Source: Muribaculaceae bacterium
GTDB lineage: Bacteria; Bacteroidota; Bacteroidia; Bacteroidales; Muribaculaceae
Direction: 5' to 3'
Length of the DNA stretch: 53,177 bases
NCBI GenBank assembly: GCA_022508985.1
Contig: JAFLUA010000012.1
Location: 1-53,177, forward strand
Of this stretch, positions 33,265-42,176 are shown in pieces. The first letter of the stretch is position 1; every line of letters begins with the position of its first letter. The notes under the pieces were generated by a model. The model saw only the letters and a list, made by a program, of their open reading frames with translations, did not search any database and was not told the origin of the DNA. The position numbers and the translations under genes are program-made.

Positions 33265-35721
33265 ATGATAAAGAAAACGCTCACTTTCGTCACATTATTT
33301 CTATCGTTGATAATCTCGGCCGACATGGCGGCACAGACCAGTGGACGATGGACTGTATACCCCGTTATAGGTGATACTTTTAGCAACATTATAGAGACTG
33401 CCGATAAAGTATATATGCTGTCGAATGGCCGCCTATCTCATTATTCGTTGGACGACAACGAGTCGTATAGCTATAATACCCTCAACAAGCTATCCGATGC
33501 CAGTGCCATATCAGAGATCTATTATAACTACGATAAAAAGTATCTGTTATTGACGTATAGCAATGGCAATATCGACCTTATTTACGATAATGGAAGGGTG
33601 GTAAACATTCCGGATATAAAAGATGCGATACTCACTACGGGTCACGACATCAACCACATATCATTCGGCGATAACCGTATATACGCGGCCACAAAATTTG
33701 GCATTGTCGTTATCGATGAACAGAAATATCATGTTATCGAGTCGGGCGTCTTCAACGTTAATATCGACTTCATATTCCCTATGGGCGAATATCTTACCCT
33801 CATACAAGGCACTAATTTATACGCCATGCCTATAACCGACAGGCACAATCAGTTAGATAAATTCACCCTCATAGGCCAATTATCGCAAAATGGCGAAGTA
33901 TATAAGCTATCCGATACACGCTTGGTTTTCTCCACATATATCAAATATACCCAATACTATAGTTGTGTTATCGATTTCAAGTCAAAAACGATAACGACGA
34001 AAGGTGAAAATTCGGCCCGCACCTTCCCCGGCAAACCTGTTGAAGGGGGCGTTTTTCTCCAAGATGTTACAAACTATACGTTTATAGATAGTGAAGGCAA
34101 CCGCACGCAAAAAGCGATACCGGAGACTCTTAAGGGTCAAGTGGCATTTTCCAAAGACGGCACACTGACATCGCTATGGATAAGCAGTCACGATGGCTAC
34201 TCGCGCTATGATATGTCGGGCACAACACCAACACAGTTGATGGCACCGTCGCGCCCCGAAGGGTTCTCGGTTTACGAACCTGCCATTATGAAGTACAACT
34301 CAGATGGCACGCGTCTTTATGTTGCCAATGTAGCTCCTTCGTGGGTTATTGGCACTCCCGGCAACAACTACGATAAACCATCATATCTCGACATTGTCGA
34401 AAACGACATTATCCACGATGCTTCGGTATTAAATCCGAGCCGCTATACTAATGAGTTTAATAATTACGACACAAACCGTAATATGAACAACTGGCGATTA
34501 GACCCTACCACCGGCCGTATCGGTGGGTGTAATCGTTTTATTGAAGACCCCGACGACCCTTCGATTTATTACCTTGCAAGCGATTGCGCCGGCATTATTG
34601 TGGTAAAAGATCGCAACGTAATAAACGTACTCAATAAATCAAATACCGACATCGCAAAAAGCAAATGGATGAATCGTTCGGTCGACGTAAATATAGATAG
34701 GCACGGCAATTTGTGGATGTGTTCGGGATATGAAGAAGGCGATGTTACATATTCAATTTTACCGGCCGATAAACGTCGAGACATCACCAATGTGACGTCG
34801 TCGGATTGGTATAAGCCCGTACGCGTTTTCAACCAAGGGAGCCCGACATCGCGCGATGCCATTTCTCTGATATGCAAAAAGAGCAATTACATAATATTGT
34901 ATGGCGGCAACAATTACGCCGGCTCGGGCATCGCCGTATATGACGACAATAACACCTCGGGCAATATTTCCGATGATAAATGTGTTCACCACCTTGAGTT
35001 TACCGACACCGAGGGAACGCTAAAACATTATTATCATATAAATAATTTTGTAGAAGACCAGAACGGCGACGTGTGGGTAGTATCAAATCTCGGTCCCTTC
35101 ATAATGAAGCCATCGGAGGCGTTTTCGCCTGATTTCCGCATCAAACGACCTATCGTACCTCGCAACGACGGTACAAATTTTGGCGACTATCTTCTCGAAA
35201 CAGAAGAAGTATTTTGTATTTCGGTAGACCCGTCTAATCGCAAATGGTTGGGGACTGCAAGCTCGGGCGTTTATTTAGTAAACGCCGACGGCACAGAGAT
35301 TTTGGCACACTACACCACCGATAATTCCGTGCTACCATCTAACACAGTGTGGTCGGTAGCCTGCGACCCGCATAGCAATAAAGTATATTTTGGCACCGAT
35401 AGCGGCATCGTAAGTTATGAAAGCGACTCAGCACCGGCTGCCGACGACTACTCTGATGTATATGCTTATCCCAATCCCGTACGCCCCGACTATACCGGCT
35501 GGATTACGGTAACAGGCCTTATGGATAATTCATTAGTGAAAATTGCCGATATCTCAGGTAATATAGTATTTCAAGGGCAGTCGGAAGGCGGAATGATACT
35601 ATGGGATGGCTGTAACCCCGATGGGCAACGCGTTAGATCGGGCGTCTACTTAGTATTCGCGTCGCAGAATGGAAGCGGCCGCTCGTCGGGTGCCGTAACA
35701 AAGATTATGGTTATCAACTAA
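33265..35721 (+). CDS. porZ: T9SS attachment-complex protein PorZ
   Basis: 818 residues from the ATG at 33265, where a signal peptide begins (MIKKTLTFVTLFLSLIISADMAAQ); ATGs at 33214 and 33229 lie within or next to the rdgB end. Beta-propeller repeats fill residues about 25-720 (SNIIETADKVYMLSNGRLSHY; YSNGNIDLIYDNGRVVNIPDI; NRIYAATKFGIVVID; WVVSNLGPFIMK; KWLGTASSGVYLVNADG). The last 90 residues are a T9SS-type C-terminal domain (VYAYPNPVRPDYTGWITVTG...RSGVYLVFASQ). The order and phrases match PorZ, an outer-membrane partner of the PorU sortase in Porphyromonas, thought to deliver the LPS anchor. Placement among leuS, rdgB and panB is presumably accidental. Confidence 0.85.
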   Translation: MIKKTLTFVTLFLSLIISADMAAQTSGRWTVYPVIGDTFSNIIETADKVYMLSNGRLSHYSLDDNESYSYNTLNKLSDASAISEIYYNYDKKYLLLTYSNGNIDLIYDNGRVVNIPDIKDAILTTGHDINHISFGDNRIYAATKFGIVVIDEQKYHVIESGVFNVNIDFIFPMGEYLTLIQGTNLYAMPITDRHNQLDKFTLIGQLSQNGEVYKLSDTRLVFSTYIKYTQYYSCVIDFKSKTITTKGENSARTFPGKPVEGGVFLQDVTNYTFIDSEGNRTQKAIPETLKGQVAFSKDGTLTSLWISSHDGYSRYDMSGTTPTQLMAPSRPEGFSVYEPAIMKYNSDGTRLYVANVAPSWVIGTPGNNYDKPSYLDIVENDIIHDASVLNPSRYTNEFNNYDTNRNMNNWRLDPTTGRIGGCNRFIEDPDDPSIYYLASDCAGIIVVKDRNVINVLNKSNTDIAKSKWMNRSVDVNIDRHGNLWMCSGYEEGDVTYSILPADKRRDITNVTSSDWYKPVRVFNQGSPTSRDAISLICKKSNYIILYGGNNYAGSGIAVYDDNNTSGNISDDKCVHHLEFTDTEGTLKHYYHINNFVEDQNGDVWVVSNLGPFIMKPSEAFSPDFRIKRPIVPRNDGTNFGDYLLETEEVFCISVDPSNRKWLGTASSGVYLVNADGTEILAHYTTDNSVLPSNTVWSVACDPHSNKVYFGTDSGIVSYESDSAPAADDYSDVYAYPNPVRPDYTGWITVTGLMDNSLVKIADISGNIVFQGQSEGGMILWDGCNPDGQRVRSGVYLVFASQNGSGRSSGAVTKIMVIN

Positions 35722-35751
35722 GGTCAAATCAAGTAGAATTTCTGCACATTA

Positions 35752-36282
35752 ATGAAAGAACCATCTTTGCGCTACAGTGATGAGCGCGACAAAGCATACG
35801 GCATAGCGGGTATGGCTATCACCTTGGTAGCGTGCGACGATGAAGATATTCTTAGTGAAATCAATCTCGATGCCGAGCCCGGTGAATGTGTAGTAACATC
35901 GACCGACTACGGGCTTAAATGCAACCCTCGTATCTCTGCAAAGATTCTGTGGACACAGTCGGTAAAAGACTTACGTTCTAACACATTTATGGCTCTTGGC
36001 AACCTTGCATGCCGACGATATGTGCTGTCACACCAATCGTTAACGGCCCACGATACGCACGATATACGCGAGGCCGTTCGCACCGAAGCCTTCGAACAAT
36101 GCTCGCTCGACAAAGATGAAGCCGACAACATTTTCAATAATTGCCTGAATCAAGTCGACCGAGTTTTTAGGCACAGCGGCGTTCAGAATATCGTTCATAC
36201 ATTCGTTACAAAACTTAGTGAGCGTCGCACAATGACAGCGACAGAGGTTATTGAACTTCTGGCTCAACTTGGTCTTAGATAA
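35752..36282 (+). CDS. Conserved-looking hypothetical cytoplasmic protein
   Basis: 176 residues; I do not recognise the family. No signal peptide or membrane segment. The N-terminal half is acidic and contains EDILSEINLDAEPGECV and an odd Cys-spaced part (ACDDE, GECV, LKCN, LACRR, EQCS, NNCL); the spacing does not match a known metal motif. The C-terminal two-thirds look helical (TFMALGNLACRRYVLSHQ, DEADNIFNNCLNQVDRVFRH, TATEVIELLAQLGL). It is 30 bases after porZ and 36 before panB. In some Bacteroidetes recO sits near porZ, but this is not RecO. It is codon-wise like its neighbours, so probably real. Confidence 0.65.
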   Translation: MKEPSLRYSDERDKAYGIAGMAITLVACDDEDILSEINLDAEPGECVVTSTDYGLKCNPRISAKILWTQSVKDLRSNTFMALGNLACRRYVLSHQSLTAHDTHDIREAVRTEAFEQCSLDKDEADNIFNNCLNQVDRVFRHSGVQNIVHTFVTKLSERRTMTATEVIELLAQLGLR

Positions 36283-36318
36283 CTCAATACTGAATTAATA
36301 AATCAAAACTCTATAAAA

Positions 36319-37140
36319 ATGTCAACTAACACAGTAGATAACAAGCGAAAAGTTACAACCTCGCGACTTATCGAGATGAAACAACGTGGCGAGAAAATCG
36401 CCATGCTCACGGCCTACGACTTTTCAATGGCCAAGCTCATCGACGAAGCCGGTATCGACGTTATCCTCGTAGGCGACTCCGCCTCTAACGTCATGGCCGG
36501 AAACATGACAACCCTTCCGATAACCCTCGACCAGATGATTTATCATGCTAAAAGCGTGATAAAGGGCACTCAACGTGCGCTTGTCGTATGCGATATGCCG
36601 TTTGGCACATATCAAGGAAACTCAAAAGAAGCTCTTGCCTCGGCAATACGCATCATGAAAGAGAGTCATGCCGAAGCGGTGAAAATTGAGGGCGGTGCCG
36701 AAATTCGCGAATCTATCGAGCGTATTTTAACGGCAGGTATTCCCGTTATGGGCCACCTTGGGCTTACGCCTCAATCTATAAATAAATTTGGCACCTACGC
36801 TGTGCGCGCTAAAGACGAAGCCGAGGCCGAAAAACTTATATCCGACGCTCACATGCTCGAAGAAATAGGATGCTTTGCTCTCGTCTTAGAGAAGATACCG
36901 GCAGAATTGGCTACAAAAGTAGCATCTGAATTATCTATCCCCGTAATTGGCATAGGCGCCGGCGGTGGTGTCGACGGCCAAGTTCTTGTGATGCACGATA
37001 TGCTCGGCATTAATAAAGATTTTTCGCCCAAATTCTTGCGTCGCTATGCCGATTTATCAACGATTATCAACGAAGCGGTCGGAAACTATATCAACGACGT
37101 AAAGAACCGCGATTTCCCAAATGAAAACGAACAATACTAA
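36319..37140 (+). CDS. panB: 3-Methyl-2-oxobutanoate hydroxymethyltransferase
   Basis: 273 residues, typical PanB. First committed step of pantothenate and coenzyme A synthesis: hydroxymethyl transfer from methylene-tetrahydrofolate to ketoisovalerate. Motifs: [31 protein letters not shown] (with metal-binding Asp), [18 protein letters not shown] (Lys/Glu), GHLGLTPQS, and [22 protein letters not shown]. Last gene of the nadA operon, closed by a strong hairpin terminator. Confidence 0.97.
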   Translation: MSTNTVDNKRKVTTSRLIEMKQRGEKIAMLTAYDFSMAKLIDEAGIDVILVGDSASNVMAGNMTTLPITLDQMIYHAKSVIKGTQRALVVCDMPFGTYQGNSKEALASAIRIMKESHAEAVKIEGGAEIRESIERILTAGIPVMGHLGLTPQSINKFGTYAVRAKDEAEAEKLISDAHMLEEIGCFALVLEKIPAELATKVASELSIPVIGIGAGGGVDGQVLVMHDMLGINKDFSPKFLRRYADLSTIINEAVGNYINDVKNRDFPNENEQY

Positions 37141-37166
37141 ATAGTACAACCGCTATAATCATCATA

Positions 37167-37203
37167 AAATCCGACGTTTGACAATAGCGCAAACGTCGGA
37201 TTT
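37167..37203 (+). terminator. Terminator after panB
   Basis: AAATCCGACGTTTG, 9-base loop, CAAACGTCGGATTT: 14 perfect pairs with an A-rich 5' arm and U-rich 3' arm. Likely works in both directions, but the minus-strand C10 gene ends 69 bases away. Confidence 0.8.
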
Positions 37204-37271
37204 ACTTTCTAACCATCTGACAACGGCCGTCTCAGCATTGCATTCAACAAGTTGAAACGCCGGTGCCCTTT

Positions 37272-40229
37272 TTATCTTTTTAGTCCTATAAAAACTTTTT
37301 TAACATCATGCCCCTTTCTAATTATATAGAATCCGGGATCTATATCAGCGTCTTCTATTGAAGAGAAAGAACCTAAGCAGATACCATCAATATTATAAAT
37401 CTTGATATTTGATTCATCCGGCATCATTATTTCATTGACAGAATCTGATTTAACGACTCTAACTTTACACTGAGCCGAATAATCTCTGACAGCATCTCTA
37501 ACGGAAGCTGTGATGATGGTTTCTCCTTCTTTTTCGGCATATATATACCCTTCATCCGTCATCACATAAGCAATGTCGGGCGCTTCTGATGTGAAAATTA
37601 TATTATACGAAGATGGATATAGCTCATAATCTAATTTAACACAGTCATTTTCATTCAGTTCTATTTCTTTTTGGAGCCTGAAAGTCTTAATCGGAGGTAT
37701 AGTCTTCATCGTATAATTACTTCTGACACCTCCGGATGTTTCTACAAAGAATTCCTCGATTTTCTCTTCTTCGATAGAATGAGAAACGTTTAGTTGGATA
37801 TTTTCTGAACTGTAATATACGTCAAGATATCTATTCTCCTCAGGAACTGCACTTATGATGTAATCAGTAGAGTTTTCAGGTTCTAATACAACATTGAACA
37901 TTGGTGCCTGCCTATATAAAACCTCTATTGGTTGGTTCATATCATACTCATTGTAAGATATTTTTATTGATTTGGCAGGCACAAGATCGCCTTCTATAAT
38001 TCTTCCGAACTCTTCTGAATATTCCATATTTTCATAGGCTTGCTTGGCACCCTGAGGTACCACTATAAAGCCATAATATAAAAAGTTAGGGGGAAAGACA
38101 CCTGAATGACCCTTAAATGGTGATTTGTTTTCAAAAACAACTCTCTTTAAATAATTACATTCATAAAAAGCATTTTCGCCTATCTCCTTTACGGTCTCGG
38201 GAAGGGTTATATCAAATAAGCTATTTAGCCCATATAAGGCCTTCGATTCTATCACTTCAATATTAGGAAGATTGAGTGTCTTCAATCTATTAAGCTGCGA
38301 CAATGCTTCTTCAGGCAAATGGCCTTTCTGATAATTGCCATATTGTTCTATTGACACTCCACTAATATCCAAAGAGGATATTTTTGAAAGATTATTGCGA
38401 ATAAAAATAAAATCGCGGTTATCCATTTGGCCTTTTATGGTCAGTGAATTAACTTTTTCGAGATTCTTGTTATCAAGTGCTTGTTCCAGTGTGCCAGGTT
38501 GTGCAAGATTTACGTTTACATCCTCAAAATCGGTATCAGGAATGAATTTCACATCTACGTTTAAGATATCAGCCATACAAAAAATGCTGTTAGTTGCTCC
38601 TGTCTTACCATATTCCCATAGGGATATATCTTGAGATACTTTATTGTTGCCGCCAAGTGATATGTCGACAAACCCCGGTTTGTCGGAATACGCAGATACC
38701 TCTAACAAAGACCCTTTGGCAAGATAATCTAACGTGCCGTATGATTCGTCGTTTCCTACTCTGCACTTTATTTCAATTCCTTCGGGCACAAACCAATTGA
38801 TAGTTGTTACACGGCTCGTGATATCATTAACATTTTGATATGATGGGGTTTCTATTGTTCCTCGCACCAGGAGCCATGGTGAATTTTCATTGTCTTTTGC
38901 GATAAGCCGAAGTTTATCTTTTTCATTAATTTCACATGTTACTGTAAGCAAATTATTTCCGGCGTAATGGATAAAACCCGAACCCTCGTCTGATTTTTCA
39001 CTTGAGCAGTATTCACTATAAAGCACTTCCTTTATTTTGTCATTTTCATCGGTAAGTGCAATGCCAAACCAAGTGAGAGGTCGTACGTTCAAGGTGCCGA
39101 AAGTAACGTTGAATGGAACATCTTTTTCTATTTTAGAAACGTCGAGATTTACTCCAAACCCGTGCATACACTCAAGACCCACAAGATAGCCATAGTCCAA
39201 ATATGCTGTATTACTATACTTATCATCCGACGTATCTCCCGGCATCAGCGACATAACCATTCCTTGTCGATTTGAGAAATACGCGCCGTCGTATGGTAAG
39301 AGTTGATTTAAGTCGAAATAGCCGTTAAAAGAACCGTCCCAACCCCAATTTATATGAAACTGCCCATCTACATTATACCCATCAACAATAAAAGCATGCG
39401 ACCCTGTTCCTGAGCCTAAGTAAATAACCGGACGACCATTGTTCAATTCTTCAACAACAAGATCATTCCAATTATCCTGATTGATATGGTTGCCGTCTCC
39501 CACAGAAACCATTTGGGCTTGATGAGAAAAGCCAAAATCAGCAAACATTACTTGCGATATAAGACCGGAATATGCTTCACTATCCAGAGGACTATAATTC
39601 ATTCCAATTCTATCGCCTATTTCAGCCATTAACGACGAAATATATCTATTTTCGGTTGTAATGCTTTCTGCCGGCATGAGATCCCATGAATACTCTGCCG
39701 GCCAACCATGATATTTCATAATGATTGCTATCGCAGTGGCAACGCAACCTGTAGGAGTGTTTGTTCCGTCTATTTGTGGGCAGTCTAAATTATAAGGATA
39801 TCCTTGACCCCATTGAGACGTATTTAGCAACACACCTTGGCCATCAATCTTTTTGATGGAAGTCCGGCGAGCAGTCTTTACACTTGCCGTGGAACAATTT
39901 TTAAGGAATTCACTTAATTGGGGTGGCAAGGAGCTTGAAGACAATCTACCCGATTCCGAATAACCGATGATATTATATTGCCCGTCTTTTGCTTCCGAAA
40001 TTATTATAAACCCACCCTCCGACTTATCAGTATAGATATAAAAAGGTTGCGCTTCTATTGTGCTATCATGATTAGTCGTTGCGAACTGAACGATGTTGTG
40101 TTTTTCGTAATCAGGCCGGATGCCCTTAAAGAATTCTTTCGCTATTTCAAGGGTTTCCATTTTAGCAACACCTTCCGCATAGCTACAAATCGAGATTAAT
40201 GAGAAAATAAGTAGAGACAGTCTTTTCAT
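37272..40229 (-). CDS. Secreted C10-family (streptopain-like) cysteine protease with BspA-type LRR
   Basis: 985 residues from the ATG at 40227-40229, which opens a signal peptide (MKRLSLLIFSLISICSYAEG). An in-frame ATG at 40364 overlaps the -7 box and would mask the signal peptide. Residues about 25-125 look like the Spi-type propeptide (EGGFIIISEAKDGQYNIIGY). Residues 130-310 are the C10 catalytic domain with nucleophile C162 (TGCVATAIAIIMKYHGWP) and H278 (GSHAFIVDGYN), then INWGWDG. After beta-rich modules, residues about 640-760 hold BspA/LRR_5 repeats (LFDITLPETVKEIGENAFYEC). A Big-like module and a terminal IYNIDGICLGSF...DPGFYIIRKG segment resemble a T9SS C-terminal domain. Probably exported and cleaved at the surface. 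By eye it is more A+T-rich than its neighbours. Confidence 0.88.
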   Translation of the reverse strand: MKRLSLLIFSLISICSYAEGVAKMETLEIAKEFFKGIRPDYEKHNIVQFATTNHDSTIEAQPFYIYTDKSEGGFIIISEAKDGQYNIIGYSESGRLSSSSLPPQLSEFLKNCSTASVKTARRTSIKKIDGQGVLLNTSQWGQGYPYNLDCPQIDGTNTPTGCVATAIAIIMKYHGWPAEYSWDLMPAESITTENRYISSLMAEIGDRIGMNYSPLDSEAYSGLISQVMFADFGFSHQAQMVSVGDGNHINQDNWNDLVVEELNNGRPVIYLGSGTGSHAFIVDGYNVDGQFHINWGWDGSFNGYFDLNQLLPYDGAYFSNRQGMVMSLMPGDTSDDKYSNTAYLDYGYLVGLECMHGFGVNLDVSKIEKDVPFNVTFGTLNVRPLTWFGIALTDENDKIKEVLYSEYCSSEKSDEGSGFIHYAGNNLLTVTCEINEKDKLRLIAKDNENSPWLLVRGTIETPSYQNVNDITSRVTTINWFVPEGIEIKCRVGNDESYGTLDYLAKGSLLEVSAYSDKPGFVDISLGGNNKVSQDISLWEYGKTGATNSIFCMADILNVDVKFIPDTDFEDVNVNLAQPGTLEQALDNKNLEKVNSLTIKGQMDNRDFIFIRNNLSKISSLDISGVSIEQYGNYQKGHLPEEALSQLNRLKTLNLPNIEVIESKALYGLNSLFDITLPETVKEIGENAFYECNYLKRVVFENKSPFKGHSGVFPPNFLYYGFIVVPQGAKQAYENMEYSEEFGRIIEGDLVPAKSIKISYNEYDMNQPIEVLYRQAPMFNVVLEPENSTDYIISAVPEENRYLDVYYSSENIQLNVSHSIEEEKIEEFFVETSGGVRSNYTMKTIPPIKTFRLQKEIELNENDCVKLDYELYPSSYNIIFTSEAPDIAYVMTDEGYIYAEKEGETIITASVRDAVRDYSAQCKVRVVKSDSVNEIMMPDESNIKIYNIDGICLGSFSSIEDADIDPGFYIIRKGHDVKKVFIGLKR

Positions 40230-40351
40230 AAATATTGTTTTAAAAAAACTTAGACCAAGTATAATAAGAAGTCTTAAAATCAGATTTTCAGATGAGCGAC
40301 AAACTTTGCTCTGAAAGAACATTCCGCACTTCTGAAAGAGGGTATGCATTG

Positions 40352-40359
40352 CAAAGTTA
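40352..40359 (-). promoter_or_regulatory. -7 box TAACTTTG for the C10 protease
   Basis: Minus-strand TAACTTTG with TTG about 22 bases upstream, giving a leader of about 115 bases, the longest predicted in the window. Confidence 0.55.
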
Positions 40360-40474
40360 TGCAATATTTTCTGAAAATTAACAACTAAATTACTGACCGT
40401 TTACATACCGCCGGCCTATTTTATCCGGGCAATATTTTTGCGAGTGTTTTTAACTAAATTTAACGCAATTAGAC

Positions 40475-40514
40475 TTGAGTTTTACGCAAAACTTTATAAT
40501 TTTGTTGCGTAAAA
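40475..40514 (+). promoter_or_regulatory. Orphan promoter embedded in a 10-base inverted repeat
   Basis: TTG at 40475-40477, 19-base spacer, TAATTTTG at 40497-40504. TTTTACGCAA (40480-40489) and TTGCGTAAAA (40505-40514) are perfect inverted copies flanking the -7 box. A further half-site, TAACGCAA, lies near 40460. The arrangement is that of an operator, or of a hairpin at the start of a small RNA. Confidence 0.45.
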
Positions 40515-40684
40515 CAGACCAAAGTCGAGTATCTAACCGGAATTCATATAAAACTTAAACGGAAATAATTCCCTTATTTACGCCTCTTTGTGTCGGCACC
40601 ATATCTTATGAGTGCTGTTTTTCATGTTTTATGCTTTAAGAATCTACTGATATTAAATAGTTGTTTTATAGATAATTGTGTATT

Positions 40685-40716
40685 AGAAACGGTGCGCCGT
40701 GAGGCACACCGTTTCT
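40685..40716 (-). terminator. Hairpin after the flippase gene
   Basis: AGAAACGGTG and CACCGTTTCT pair perfectly (10 pairs), with GCC/GGC after one mismatch and a 4-base loop. It lies 23 bases past the flippase stop and would end the metG-flippase operon; no U run. Confidence 0.6.
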
Positions 40717-40739
40717 GTGTTATTACAATTTAGTAAATT

Positions 40740-42167
40740 CTATCGTAATTGCCGATAAGCGATAAAAAGTAAAGGCGGTAACATTATCAGCAAGGTAAAC
40801 CAGGGCCCGATAAGCCAATATAACAACAGACATAATGCGGCCACAGCCATCGAAAGGCATAGTAACGCCGATATGCCTGCCTGTAGTTTCAGGCCATATC
40901 GATAACGATATACACCGTAGACTATTAAAAAATATAGGAGATACCACAATACATAAGCAACTCCAATACCTATAAAACCGAAGTTATTGAAGAAGATGAT
41001 ATATAAGGCGATAAAAATAAGCATGCTGGCAGTCTCGGTAAGCACAAACATTTTACCATCACCACGCGCAAGAATAGTGAAAGCCATGCACCACGATGCT
41101 GCTCTAAAAAACACGCCGGTCGCGCCAACAATAATATATGGCAGCGCATCGTAGAATTTAGCGGTGTAAAGCACTTTAACAATAAGGCTGCTGAAACATA
41201 TCAGCGATACAATCAACGGCATCAGCACATACAGTGCAACCTTAATTTCATGCGATACGATGACCGATGTTCGATGCTGGCGATTGGCTACCGACGATAG
41301 CCGCGGGTAATACTCCATAGCTATTGCTGTAAAGATAAGCCCAACATAATTGTTTATCAGAGTATATCCGGCCTGGTAAATACCAACTACCTCGCCTGAA
41401 TAATACCTATTAAGATAAATAATAAAAACATTAGATGCGAGTAAGGTGACAAAACTGCTGACGGTCATATAAAAGCCCAGCTTAAGCAAGCCGCGGCACT
41501 GCTGCCATATCTGCCTAAGTGAGAGCTTTAGGTGCTCTGCTACGCTTTTATTCCTAAAGAGTAAGGCGTAAAAGCAATTCAAGAGATAGTAGGCAAGCAA
41601 TATCGGGATAACAGCTTTTATTCTAAGGAAATACAACAATGGCACAGCCAACAGCAATGAAGTGATAGCCGTATATAAGGTGGTGTTTGCGAGATTTTTA
41701 AGGCGGTCGGTAGCACGCATTATAGCCATCTCGGTCGACGATACTGCAGCAAGGACGAGCCATAACGACAATACTATAAAATCAAAGGCATGCGATGTAT
41801 CGCCAAAAGCCCAGAGGCTTATCAATGGTGAAAAAGCGATAACGGCCAGAGTGGCAATAAAGGACAAAATGAGCGATAGGCACCGTAAGACTGCCGACAT
41901 CAAAGCCGACTTATCGGCGTCGTCGCGGCACTGCGATAAATCGCGCACACCGCTTTGTTGTATGCTCAGCTGGGTCGTGCCGGAAATTAGCTCCATTGTT
42001 GAGTTGTAGATAGTCATAAGCCCAACGCCAACGGGTCCCAACCATAAAGCCGCCAACTTAGTGCGAATAACAGAGCATATAATAGTTATTACTTGCACAC
42101 CGCCAAACACTTTAAGTGCATTCACAACACGCACCGTCGTTTCCGCCGTTTTTTTATGGCTTTTCAT
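40740..42167 (-). CDS. Oligosaccharide flippase (MOP/Wzx-type)
   Basis: 475 residues, about 12-14 membrane helices. The N-terminus RVVNALKVFGGVQVITIICSVIRTKLAALWLGPVGVGLM matches O-antigen translocase/RfbX-like members of the MOP superfamily, with the typical amphipathic helix and Arg/Lys in the first loops. It should move undecaprenyl-linked glycan across the inner membrane. There are no glycosyltransferase genes beside it, which is unusual for a wzx; instead it ends an operon with envC, 9 bases downstream of envC. The carried glycan is unknown. Confidence 0.88.
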   Translation of the reverse strand: MKSHKKTAETTVRVVNALKVFGGVQVITIICSVIRTKLAALWLGPVGVGLMTIYNSTMELISGTTQLSIQQSGVRDLSQCRDDADKSALMSAVLRCLSLILSFIATLAVIAFSPLISLWAFGDTSHAFDFIVLSLWLVLAAVSSTEMAIMRATDRLKNLANTTLYTAITSLLLAVPLLYFLRIKAVIPILLAYYLLNCFYALLFRNKSVAEHLKLSLRQIWQQCRGLLKLGFYMTVSSFVTLLASNVFIIYLNRYYSGEVVGIYQAGYTLINNYVGLIFTAIAMEYYPRLSSVANRQHRTSVIVSHEIKVALYVLMPLIVSLICFSSLIVKVLYTAKFYDALPYIIVGATGVFFRAASWCMAFTILARGDGKMFVLTETASMLIFIALYIIFFNNFGFIGIGVAYVLWYLLYFLIVYGVYRYRYGLKLQAGISALLCLSMAVAALCLLLYWLIGPWFTLLIMLPPLLFIAYRQLR

Positions 42168-42176
42168 GTGGGAATA

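Larger units (their letters stand above)
40230..40739. other. 510-base gap: promoter of C10 gene, orphan plus-strand promoter with inverted repeat, and a hairpin
   Basis: No credible gene. From left to right it holds the C10 leader and TAACTTTG box (40352-40359), an inverted repeat around a TAATTTTG box facing right (40480-40514), about 170 bases of A+T-rich sequence without an ORF, and a 10-pair hairpin (40685-40716). The right-facing promoter has no obvious gene to transcribe before the convergent flippase. Confidence 0.55.

Noticed and set aside
40230-40364. Upstream ATG extending the C10 protease by 45 residues
   Set aside because: It would bury the signal peptide and start within the promoter element; ATG at 40229 is preferred.
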